Assembly: GCF_024029775.1 (NCBI RefSeq)
Contig: NZ_CP097122.1
Span: forward strand, 248,001 to 312,000
Length of the DNA: 64,000 bases
Origin: Fructobacillus americanaquae
GTDB lineage: Bacteria; Bacillota; Bacilli; Lactobacillales; Lactobacillaceae
Direction: 5' to 3'
How positions within the stretch are numbered: position 1 is the stretch's first letter; each line of letters starts with the position of its first letter. Position numbers and translations under genes: made by a program. Shown piece after piece: positions 43,592 to 50,995 of the stretch. The notes under the pieces were generated by a model. That model was given only the letters and a program-made list of their open reading frames with translations, was not told the origin of the DNA and searched no databases.

Positions 43592-45706
43592 TTAAAACAA
43601 GTCTAAGTTCTCAACATGGTCTGCTGTTTTGCTTGCTTGGTCACCAGCCTTTTTTTTAGCTGCTTTTCCCTTAGCAACAATCACCTGGTCATTTTGTTCA
43701 TCATCGGTACGATTATGACCAGCAATTGCCTGTTCGAAGACTTGGGCATTTGCTTCGTCACCACCGGCAACGTTATCCAAAATTGAGCCGTCTTCTTCCA
43801 GAGTAAACTGAACGTTGCTTTCAATCCATTGGCGCCGAGGGTCAACCTTATCACCCATCAACGTTGTGACCCGCTTTTCAGCCAAAACAGCGTCATCAAT
43901 CTTAACCCGAATCAGTGTCCGCGATTCAGGGTCCATCGTTGTTTCCCAGAGTAATGGTGCATTCATTTCGCCCAAGCCCTTAAAACGAGTTAATTCGTAC
44001 TTCACCTTAGCGGCTGCTGTGATTGTTGCCAATTCATCATTGGTCCATGCAAAAGAATCTTCCTTCTTGCCACGGTACTTCACTCGGTAAAGTGGTGGTA
44101 AGGCAATGTAGACACGCCCGGCCTCAATCAAAGGCCGCATGTACTTATAAAAGAAAGTCAGCAACAGGGTTTGAATGTGGGCCCCATCATCATCGGCATC
44201 GGTCATAATAATAATCTTATCAAAGGCCGCATTTTTAATATTAAAATCAGGGCCGACTCCGCCACCAATTGCATAAATCAGAGTCGAAAGTTCCTCATTT
44301 TTTAAGATGTCCGCCAATTTCGCCTTTTGGGTGTTTAAGACCTTACCACGCAAGGGCAAAATTGCCTGGAACTTACGATCCCGGCCTTGCTTAGCAGAGC
44401 CACCGGCCGAATCACCCTCAACTAAAAACAGTTCGTTCTTATCAGCGTTCTTTGACTGGGCTGGTGCTAACTTACCAGACAATAAACGGTCACGCTTACC
44501 TTTGGACTTACCTGTCCGGGATTCCTCACGGGCCTTACGAGCAGCCTCACGGGCTTCGCGAGCACGGAGTGCCTTACGGACAATCTTTTGACCAAAGTCA
44601 CCGTTTTCCAGCAAAAAGCGCGACAGGGTTTCATTAACCACCCCATCCACAGCTGCCCGGGCCTCGGTTGTTCCTAATTTATCCTTTGTCTGTCCTTCAA
44701 ATTGCAAAATTTCTTCTGGGACACGCAAAGAAATCACGGCCGACAATCCTTCTCTGACGTCTGAGCCTTCAAGGTTCTTATCCTTTTCCTTTAAGAGGTT
44801 AACCCGGCGGGCATACTCATTAAAGGCCTTAGTCCAGGCCGACCGAAAACCAACCTCGTGGGTTCCACCGTCCTGTGTCCGCACATTGTTAACAAAGGAC
44901 AGCAGGGTTTCAGAGTAGCCATCGTTATATTGGGCAGCAACGTCGACCAAAATACCATCAGCTGTTCCCTCAAAGGTCATCACTGGACCTAAGCCCTCTT
45001 TTTCCTCATTTAAAAACTGAACAAAAGACTGCAGACCATGGTCATAGTGGTAAACTTCTTCGCGAACGGGCGTTACCCGCTTATCGGTCAGGGTAAACTT
45101 GACCCCTGACATCAAAAAGGCCGACTCTCGTAGGCGTTCAGCCAAAGTATCAAACTTAAAGACAGTGGTTGAAAAAATGCTTGCGTCCGGTTTAAACGTC
45201 ACCGTTGTCCCGGTATGGTCCTTAGTGGGGCCTAAATCAATCAAGGTGCCAACTGGGTGGCCCCCATTTTCAAAACTTTCTTCAAAGCGGTGGCCATCGC
45301 GAACGATTGTCACCTTCAGATGTTCCGACAAGGCGTTCACAACAGAGGAACCAACACCGTGCAGGCCACCAGAAGTGGCATAACCACCCTGGCCAAACTT
45401 TCCACCGGCATGGAGAACCGTCAAAATCACTTCGGGCGTTGGTTTTCCAGAAGAGTGCATTCCAACCGGTATGCCACGGCCAAAATCACGAACAGTAATG
45501 GCATTATTTTCTTCAATTGTCACCGCAATATCGTTTCCGAAGTTCCCTAGGGCCTCATCAACGGCGTTGTCAACAATTTCATACACCAAATGATGGAGTC
45601 CACGTCCATCAGTCGATCCGATATACATACCGGGGCGTTTCCGAACTGCCTCCAATCCTTCTAAAATTTTAATTGAATCTGAGTCGTAGTGTGTTTGCTT
45701 TGCCAC
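43592..45706 (-). CDS. parE: DNA topoisomerase IV subunit B
   Basis: The GHKL ATPase subunit of topoisomerase IV. Visible motifs are LEGLEAVRKRPGMYIGSTDG, VDNAVDEAL, the ATP-lid GGLHGVGSSVVNALS and the TOPRIM sequence FLVEGDSAGGSAKQGRDRKFQ with ADDDGAHIQ. The C-terminal ~60 residues are Lys/Ala/Asp-rich. The start is either ATG 45727, without Shine-Dalgarno, or GTG 45706, preceded by AAGGA at 8 bases and giving the usual MAKQTH start; I prefer the GTG. The leader contains a 12-bp inverted repeat. Confidence 0.94.
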   Translation of the reverse strand: MAKQTHYDSDSIKILEGLEAVRKRPGMYIGSTDGRGLHHLVYEIVDNAVDEALGNFGNDIAVTIEENNAITVRDFGRGIPVGMHSSGKPTPEVILTVLHAGGKFGQGGYATSGGLHGVGSSVVNALSEHLKVTIVRDGHRFEESFENGGHPVGTLIDLGPTKDHTGTTVTFKPDASIFSTTVFKFDTLAERLRESAFLMSGVKFTLTDKRVTPVREEVYHYDHGLQSFVQFLNEEKEGLGPVMTFEGTADGILVDVAAQYNDGYSETLLSFVNNVRTQDGGTHEVGFRSAWTKAFNEYARRVNLLKEKDKNLEGSDVREGLSAVISLRVPEEILQFEGQTKDKLGTTEARAAVDGVVNETLSRFLLENGDFGQKIVRKALRAREAREAARKAREESRTGKSKGKRDRLLSGKLAPAQSKNADKNELFLVEGDSAGGSAKQGRDRKFQAILPLRGKVLNTQKAKLADILKNEELSTLIYAIGGGVGPDFNIKNAAFDKIIIMTDADDDGAHIQTLLLTFFYKYMRPLIEAGRVYIALPPLYRVKYRGKKEDSFAWTNDELATITAAAKVKYELTRFKGLGEMNAPLLWETTMDPESRTLIRVKIDDAVLAEKRVTTLMGDKVDPRRQWIESNVQFTLEEDGSILDNVAGGDEANAQVFEQAIAGHNRTDDEQNDQVIVAKGKAAKKKAGDQASKTADHVENLDLF

Positions 45707-45730
45707 GGTCTTCTTCCTTCTCGTCATTTC

Positions 45731-45784
45731 GTCTAAGATAATGTATTCTGTTCAGTTAAAACAAGTAATGCTATTATCTTAGAC
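45731..45784. repeat. 12-bp inverted repeat in the parE leader
   Basis: GTCTAAGATAAT (45731-45742) and ATTATCTTAGAC (45773-45784) are exact complements with 30 bases between. They lie between the parE promoter (45796-45824) and its start. In the mRNA they would form a stem at the very 5' end; on DNA they could bind a dimer. Confidence 0.75.
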
Positions 45785-45795
45785 AATCAATAATT

Positions 45796-45824
45796 ATCAT
45801 AGATTAAAATTTACAAACTGACAA
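45796..45824 (-). promoter_or_regulatory. parE-parC promoter
   Basis: TTGTCA, 17-base spacer, TATGAT on the minus strand. Transcription would begin around 45789, five bases ahead of the inverted repeat. Confidence 0.7.
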
Positions 45825-45980
45825 TAGGAAAAAAGAAAAGTTCTAAAGCCTAAAAACCAACCAAATCCCACCCGTCCTTTTCCCCTAGGGTTTCTCAGAA
45901 AAATTTAACCAGGAAAAATAAAATCCTATGGTAAAATGTAACGTGCTGTTTCTTTTTAGAAAAAAGGAGTTTTAAAAACT

Positions 45981-46595
45981 ATGTTAAAAATCGCTTTCAT
46001 CCTGGTCTTGGCCTATCTCTTAGGGTCAATGGTTCCAGGATATTGGTTAGGTAAGGTCTTTTACCATAAAGACATCCGAACCGAGGGCTCTGGTAACATC
46101 GGGACCACCAATGCCTTTCGAATTCTGGGCCCCGTTCCGGGAACGATTGTCTTATGTTTAGACATTCTTAAGGGCGCTTTGGCAGCGTCTTTGCCAGCAC
46201 TCTTTGGCTGGCAGCACGTCAATGTGATGCTTGTTGGCCTTTTTGCTATCTTGGGACATACCTTCTCAATTTGGATTGGCTTCAAGGGTGGCAAGGCCGT
46301 GGCGGTGTCAGCCGGTGTCTTATCCGTTTATAATACCCCACTCTTTTTGATGGTTTGTACCATCTTTGTTACCTGCCTAATTCTCTTCTCCATGGTTTCG
46401 GTGGCCTCCATGGTCGGCTTTACCTTCGCCACTTGCATGTCAGTCTTTTACTATCACGATTGGATTTTATCGATTGTCGCCATCACCTTAACGATTTTTG
46501 TCTTCTACCGCCACCGTAAAAACATCGGTCGCATCTTTACGGGAACAGAATCAACGATTCCCTTCGGCCTGGTTTACTGGTTAAAGGCCCGTTAA
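45981..46595 (+). CDS. plsY: Glycerol-3-phosphate acyltransferase PlsY
   Basis: PlsY transfers an acyl group from acyl phosphate to glycerol-3-phosphate, the first step of phospholipid synthesis in most bacteria. It is a membrane protein of 204 residues with about five helices. The three conserved motifs are visible: LLGSMVPGYWLGK, GSGNIGTTNAFRILG and GHTFSIWIGFKGGKAVAVSAG. A TGG-TAAAAT extended -10 lies 44 bases before the ATG, and AAGGAG about 11 bases before it. It diverges from parE, the classical Firmicutes arrangement. Confidence 0.96.
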   Translation: MLKIAFILVLAYLLGSMVPGYWLGKVFYHKDIRTEGSGNIGTTNAFRILGPVPGTIVLCLDILKGALAASLPALFGWQHVNVMLVGLFAILGHTFSIWIGFKGGKAVAVSAGVLSVYNTPLFLMVCTIFVTCLILFSMVSVASMVGFTFATCMSVFYYHDWILSIVAITLTIFVFYRHRKNIGRIFTGTESTIPFGLVYWLKAR

Positions 46596-46616
46596 AAATC
46601 AGTTTCCCTTAGAACT

Positions 46617-46663
46617 AAAAGGACGCCCTGCTCAGTACATCAAGACTGGCAGGACGTCCTTTT
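46617..46663. terminator. Terminator between plsY and rel
   Basis: AAAAGGACG-CCCTGC pairs with GCAGG-ACGTCCTTTT around a 17-base loop. Flanking A/T makes it usable by both converging genes. Confidence 0.75.
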
Positions 46664-46759
46664 AACGTCTAATCATTTAACTGATAAGTAGCTGAATCAC
46701 AATAGCCATTGACTAAGAACCAGCGGCCTCGAAAACCAACCATAGCAACTAGCAGCACT

Positions 46760-49006
46760 TCAATGGATTGTTCGCTTCACATCATAAACCGAGTGATCTG
46801 CTAACAAAGCATCGATTATGCCATTCAATTGAGCTAAGTTCGCTACTCCAATTGATGCTTGAACCTGCACCATGCCCCCCTTGGTTACATGTCCGTTGAT
46901 TTCTTTGATAAAGCGAGTCTTGGCATTCAAAGACCGCAAAATGGCATTCAAAATACCCGGTTCATTTTCGGCATGAATGGTTAAATCAGCAGTGTAATCT
47001 GGTCGTTGACCATTGACATCTGCCCAAATAACATCCACCAATCGCTGACCCTTTTGCTGAGCTGCATGAATGTTTGGACAATCAAAACGATGGACGGCAA
47101 TGCCCCGCCCTTGGGAGATATAGCCCATCACGGGATCCCCCGGCACTGGTGTACAGCAACCAGACAAACGAACTAAAAGGTTATCTACTCCGGCAATGAC
47201 CACGTCGGACTGCTTATCGCGGTCACGACTTTTTTGCTTCGGCACCTGAGGTTCCTTTTTAATAGCCTGGCCATCTTCCAATAAGCTTTTTTGCAGTTCT
47301 TCGGCATCCGCCGCCTCACGTTCTTCACGAACATGACGGGTCAGTTCCTTGGCAACTGCTAATCTTGAAATATCACCATAGCCAACAGCGGCCAACAAAT
47401 CTTCACGAGTACCGGCCTGCATCGTTTCCGCCACGGCCGCAATTTGTTCATCGGTTGCGAAATCAACTGGGTTAAAGTGCATTTCAAAAAGTGCACGTGA
47501 GATGGCTTCAAGGCCATTTTCAATATTATCGGCTCGGTCTTGCGACTTCAAGAAGTGCTTAATCTTGTGTCGCGCCTTACGCGTTGAAACCAAATCCAAC
47601 CAGTCTCTTGAAGGACTCGCATTAGGGCCGGTCAAGATTTCCATAATGTCGCCATTTTGAATTTTGTAGTCCAATGGCACAATGCGGCCATTGGCCTTGG
47701 CCCCGGTCGTTTTAGTTCCCAAATTAGAGTGAATAGCAAAGGCCATGTCCAAAGGGCCGGCACCTTTTGGCAATTCATAAACATCGCCTGCGGGTGAAAA
47801 GGCATAAACCCGGTCAACGAAGAGATCGGCTTGAACCGAATCCATAAAGTCCTGGGCATCCGTTGCCGATTCCTGCAATTCCAAAATCCCCTGAATCACG
47901 TTCAAAGCCCGTTCGCTTTGGTCCTTGACATCGGCTGATTGGCTAGAAGTTCCGCCATGTTGCTTATAAGCCCAGTGGGCCGCAACCCCGAATTCAGCGA
48001 CTTGGTGCATCGCATGGGTTCTGATTTGCACTTCCAAAGGTCTGCCAGAAGGACCAATCACCGTTGTATGCAACGACTGGTAGCCATTTGGCTTTGGCAA
48101 GGCAATATAATCCTTGAAACGTCCTGGAATTGGTGTCCAATGCGCATGAATGGCACCCAAAACGGCATAGGTATCAGGAATTGAGTTAGTTAAAACTCGA
48201 ATAGCTGAAAGGTCATAAATTTCGCCAAAAGACTTATGTTTGTCAACTAATTTGCGATAAATTGAATAAATATGCTTTGGCCGTCCATAAACGACAACAT
48301 TTTGCAAACCAAGGTCATGAATACTGTCTTCAATCTTATCAACAGCGATTTGGATGGCCTTTAACCGTTCCTCACGCTTCATATCCATTTGACCAGCAAT
48401 TTGATGGTAGGCGTCTGGTTCCAAAACTGCCAAGGAAAGGTCTTCCAATTCCCATTTAATTGCCGAAATTCCAAGTCGGTCAGCCAAAGGCGCATAAATT
48501 GAAAGCGTCTCATGGGCAATCCGGCGTTGCTTATCAGGGCGCAAAGCATCGAGGGTGCGCATATTGTGCAACCGATCGGCTAATTTGACGATAATGACCC
48601 GAATATCCTTTGCCATTGCTAAAAGTAACTTGCGATGGTTTTCGGCAAGTTGAACCTTGGAATCCTGGTACTTAATTTTTGAAATTTTGGTCACACCATC
48701 GACAATACGGCCGACAACAGGATCAAAGTGCTCCGTCACATCTTCCAAACTAACTGGTGTGTCTTCTACAATATCATGCAAAAAACCAGCCACAATTGTT
48801 GCTTCATCCATCTTTAACTCGGCCAAAATACCAGCAACTTGGATTGGATGAATAATGTAAGGTTCGCCAGAATGACGCCTTTGTTGGGCATGCAAATTCT
48901 TAGCCCAATCATAGGCCGCTTGCACCTTGACAACCTGGTCATCCGGCATGTAAGCCCTGACCATTTCCATGACATCATTGGCAGTGTATTCCTTGTACTT
49001 GGTCAT
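46760..49006 (-). CDS. rel: Bifunctional (p)ppGpp synthetase/hydrolase Rel
   Basis: The stringent-response enzyme that makes and degrades (p)ppGpp. The HD hydrolase domain is intact (HPIQVAGILAEL; FLHDIVEDT; RLHNMRTLDA). The synthetase domain has GRFKDYIALPKPNGYQSLHT and VQIRTHAMHQVAEFGVAAHW, with the RxKD form of bifunctional enzymes. TGS (VYAFSPAGDVYELPKGAGPLD), helical, zinc-finger-like (RLSGCCTPVPGD) and C-terminal ACT domains follow. At 748 residues it is full length. AAAGGAAGG lies before the ATG. No dtd gene follows, unlike in many relatives. Confidence 0.97.
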   Translation of the reverse strand: MTKYKEYTANDVMEMVRAYMPDDQVVKVQAAYDWAKNLHAQQRRHSGEPYIIHPIQVAGILAELKMDEATIVAGFLHDIVEDTPVSLEDVTEHFDPVVGRIVDGVTKISKIKYQDSKVQLAENHRKLLLAMAKDIRVIIVKLADRLHNMRTLDALRPDKQRRIAHETLSIYAPLADRLGISAIKWELEDLSLAVLEPDAYHQIAGQMDMKREERLKAIQIAVDKIEDSIHDLGLQNVVVYGRPKHIYSIYRKLVDKHKSFGEIYDLSAIRVLTNSIPDTYAVLGAIHAHWTPIPGRFKDYIALPKPNGYQSLHTTVIGPSGRPLEVQIRTHAMHQVAEFGVAAHWAYKQHGGTSSQSADVKDQSERALNVIQGILELQESATDAQDFMDSVQADLFVDRVYAFSPAGDVYELPKGAGPLDMAFAIHSNLGTKTTGAKANGRIVPLDYKIQNGDIMEILTGPNASPSRDWLDLVSTRKARHKIKHFLKSQDRADNIENGLEAISRALFEMHFNPVDFATDEQIAAVAETMQAGTREDLLAAVGYGDISRLAVAKELTRHVREEREAADAEELQKSLLEDGQAIKKEPQVPKQKSRDRDKQSDVVIAGVDNLLVRLSGCCTPVPGDPVMGYISQGRGIAVHRFDCPNIHAAQQKGQRLVDVIWADVNGQRPDYTADLTIHAENEPGILNAILRSLNAKTRFIKEINGHVTKGGMVQVQASIGVANLAQLNGIIDALLADHSVYDVKRTIH

Positions 49007-49067
49007 TGAAAAAGACCTTCCTTTAAATCAAGATTACCCAGCAGCGGCCTGAGTTAGCTAAATGAAA

Positions 49068-49095
49068 AAAAGAACAATAGCTGTCCTTCTTTTTG
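49068..49095 (-). terminator. Terminator-like hairpin in the rel leader
   Basis: AAGAAGGACA and TGTTCTT pair around GCTAT with a bulge, then seven T follow on the minus strand. It lies between the rel promoter and start, so it could attenuate rel. Confidence 0.5.
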
Positions 49096-49117
49096 GAAAC
49101 GTGTTTAGGTATTCCCT

Positions 49118-49146
49118 ATTATAAAATACTTTAACCTGGCAAACAA
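49118..49146 (-). promoter_or_regulatory. rel promoter
   Basis: TTGTTT, 17-base spacer, TATAAT on the minus strand, giving a leader of about 105 bases. Confidence 0.65.
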
Positions 49147-49408
49147 GCCTTTAGCCAGGAATCCAAACGATTGACCTGCTTGCTACCACCAATTAAAATC
49201 AGCATCATAATCATGGCCCATAAAGCCAATGAAAACAGCACTTGTCGCTACTCGACGGTCCCCATTCCACTAATTTTCGAACACTTAAAATAGCAGTATC
49301 TTTACATTTTTCACGAAATCGTCATCTGCCTTTCGTGCAAGTCTTTTTAAAAAGGAGTAAACTACTAGATTAGCAGATTATCAATTTTGACAGTCAAGGA
49401 GGTAATAT
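49147..49408. other. rel / MFS intergenic region
   Basis: The region holds no full-size gene. On the minus strand a short frame (49131-49241, GTG start, 36 codons) encodes a membrane-helix-like peptide but lacks a ribosome binding site. On the plus strand AAGGAGG precedes the MFS start at 49409. No convincing plus-strand promoter hexamers were found. Confidence 0.5.
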
Positions 49409-50635
49409 ATGACTGAATCTGATCGAGAAACACCTGATCAAGCGATTAACTGGCAACGAAATATTTGGATTGTTTGGCTCGCCGTTTTTATGACCGGCGT
49501 CGCTTTTTCTGAAGTCTTGCCATTTATGCCCTTGTACATCGATACATTGGGCCACTTTTCCAAATCAGAATTAACTTTTTACTCCGGTGCGGCTTTTGCC
49601 ATCAACTTTTTAGTGACCGCTGTCGTCTCACCCATTTGGGGGCGTGTCGCCGATAAAAAAGGCCGCAAATTAATGATGATGCGGGCCGCCCTTGGCCTGG
49701 CAATTTCCCTCTTTTTAATGGGTTTTGCCCAAAACGTCTTTGAACTACTGGCTTTGCGAGCTTTACAGGGGGCATTAGGTGGCTTTGTGTCAAATGCCAA
49801 CGCCCTCATTGCCACCCAGACACCTAAGAAAAAAGTAGGTCGTTCATTAGGAATTATCGTCACTGGCTTTACTGGTGGCCAGTTAATTGGTCCACTTTTC
49901 GGTGGTGCCATGGCTTCGGTCGTTTCTTACCAAACGCTCTTCCATATTACTGGTTTGATTCTGTTAATCGTTTTCTTCTTTATTTGGTTCTTGGTCGAAG
50001 AACGGCCAGTTGCTACAGGTCAAGAAGAAAATCCTGTCATCAAGGTTAGTTGGAATACACTCCCCAAAAAAACACTCTTGGTCTCCCTGTTCTTGACCAC
50101 CATGTTGATTCAAACCGTCAATATGTCGATTAACCCTATCGTGTCCCTCTTTGTTCGCGAAGTCGTGCACAACCAGGGCAGCGTCACCTTTATCGCTGGA
50201 ATCGTGGCCGCTATGCCTGGTTTGGCCACAGTGATCTTTGCCCCAGTCTTTGGTCGCTTGGGTGATAAAATTGGGACCAAGTACCTGATTCAAGCCGGTT
50301 TCGTCATGGCCGTCTTCGCTTTTATCCCAACAGCTTTCGTTACTTCCGTCATCGGATTAATCCTCCTACGTTTTGCGGTTGGCATTTCGGATTCGACAAT
50401 GTTACCCGCAATTCAAACATTGTTAACCAAGAATTCACCGGCCGGCATGGTTTCTCGGATTTTCTCCTATAACCAATCCTTCCAAGCAGTTGGATCCGTA
50501 ATGGGCCCAATGCTAGGAGCTGCTATCGCCAACATCTTTGATTACCGTGCCATCTTTATGGTTTCAGCGGGCATCGTTGCCATTAACGGCTTGCTTTTCT
50601 TCTTTAATGTCAACCGCAAGTATGACTTAAATTAA
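49409..50635 (+). CDS. MFS multidrug efflux transporter (DHA1 type)
   Basis: A 12-helix proton-driven exporter of 408 residues. The motif A region WGRVADKKGRKLMMM lies in the loop between helices 2 and 3. The motif C-like GFTGGQLIGPLFGG in helix 5 is typical of drug/proton antiporters, and VFGRLGDKIGTKYLI repeats motif A in the second half. It resembles PmrA/NorA-like pumps of lactic acid bacteria; the substrates are unknown. AAGGAGG precedes the ATG. It is a single gene flanked by rel and a terminator shared with the convergent unknown gene at 50705. Confidence 0.88.
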   Translation: MTESDRETPDQAINWQRNIWIVWLAVFMTGVAFSEVLPFMPLYIDTLGHFSKSELTFYSGAAFAINFLVTAVVSPIWGRVADKKGRKLMMMRAALGLAISLFLMGFAQNVFELLALRALQGALGGFVSNANALIATQTPKKKVGRSLGIIVTGFTGGQLIGPLFGGAMASVVSYQTLFHITGLILLIVFFFIWFLVEERPVATGQEENPVIKVSWNTLPKKTLLVSLFLTTMLIQTVNMSINPIVSLFVREVVHNQGSVTFIAGIVAAMPGLATVIFAPVFGRLGDKIGTKYLIQAGFVMAVFAFIPTAFVTSVIGLILLRFAVGISDSTMLPAIQTLLTKNSPAGMVSRIFSYNQSFQAVGSVMGPMLGAAIANIFDYRAIFMVSAGIVAINGLLFFFNVNRKYDLN

Positions 50636-50650
50636 CTTTTTTCAACCAGC

Positions 50651-50692
50651 AAAAAAGGCTGCCGAACCATTTTTGATTCAGTAGCCTTTTTA
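50651..50692. terminator. Terminator after the MFS gene
   Basis: AAAAAGGCT and AGCCTTTTT pair around a 22-base loop; T-runs occur on both strands, so it also can end the car-like operon. Confidence 0.8.
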
Positions 50693-50704
50693 TTGTCCTT
50701 CATT

Positions 50705-50995
50705 TTATTCTTGAAAATCAGCTGGGACAACCATCATTTCACTAGTAAACCGACCCATCGGCTGATAGTTGTGACGGTTTTTGAAAGCTAACGGTGCCGT
50801 TTTAATTAAAACGACCTTCTGATTTTTTTCGGTCAAAAAGATTTGTCCAGGACCGACAACCTGACCTTTCGTGTGTTTACCGATTCGCCAGGGGTGCAGT
50901 TTTTGACCGTGTTTGACTTGGTAATCACCAGACTTACCCTCAGTGACCATTACCCCATAAAGGATTTCAGTTGGATACTGATTACTTTTGCCCAT
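50705..50995 (-). CDS. Unknown 96-residue protein at the end of the car-like operon
   Basis: I do not recognise this protein. It is basic and moderately hydrophobic with no membrane helix or signal (for example YGVMVTEGKSGDYQVKHGQ, KVVLIKTAPLAFKNRHNYQ, TSEMMVVPADFQE). The alternation suggests a small beta-rich fold. The start ATG at 50995 (MGKSNQYP) lies inside the end of the CarB-like gene, overlapping it by 14 bases. GCGAGAA is only a weak Shine-Dalgarno, so translation is probably coupled. Its persistence with the CarA/CarB-like pair suggests a related job. Confidence 0.65.
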   Translation of the reverse strand: MGKSNQYPTEILYGVMVTEGKSGDYQVKHGQKLHPWRIGKHTKGQVVGPGQIFLTEKNQKVVLIKTAPLAFKNRHNYQPMGRFTSEMMVVPADFQE

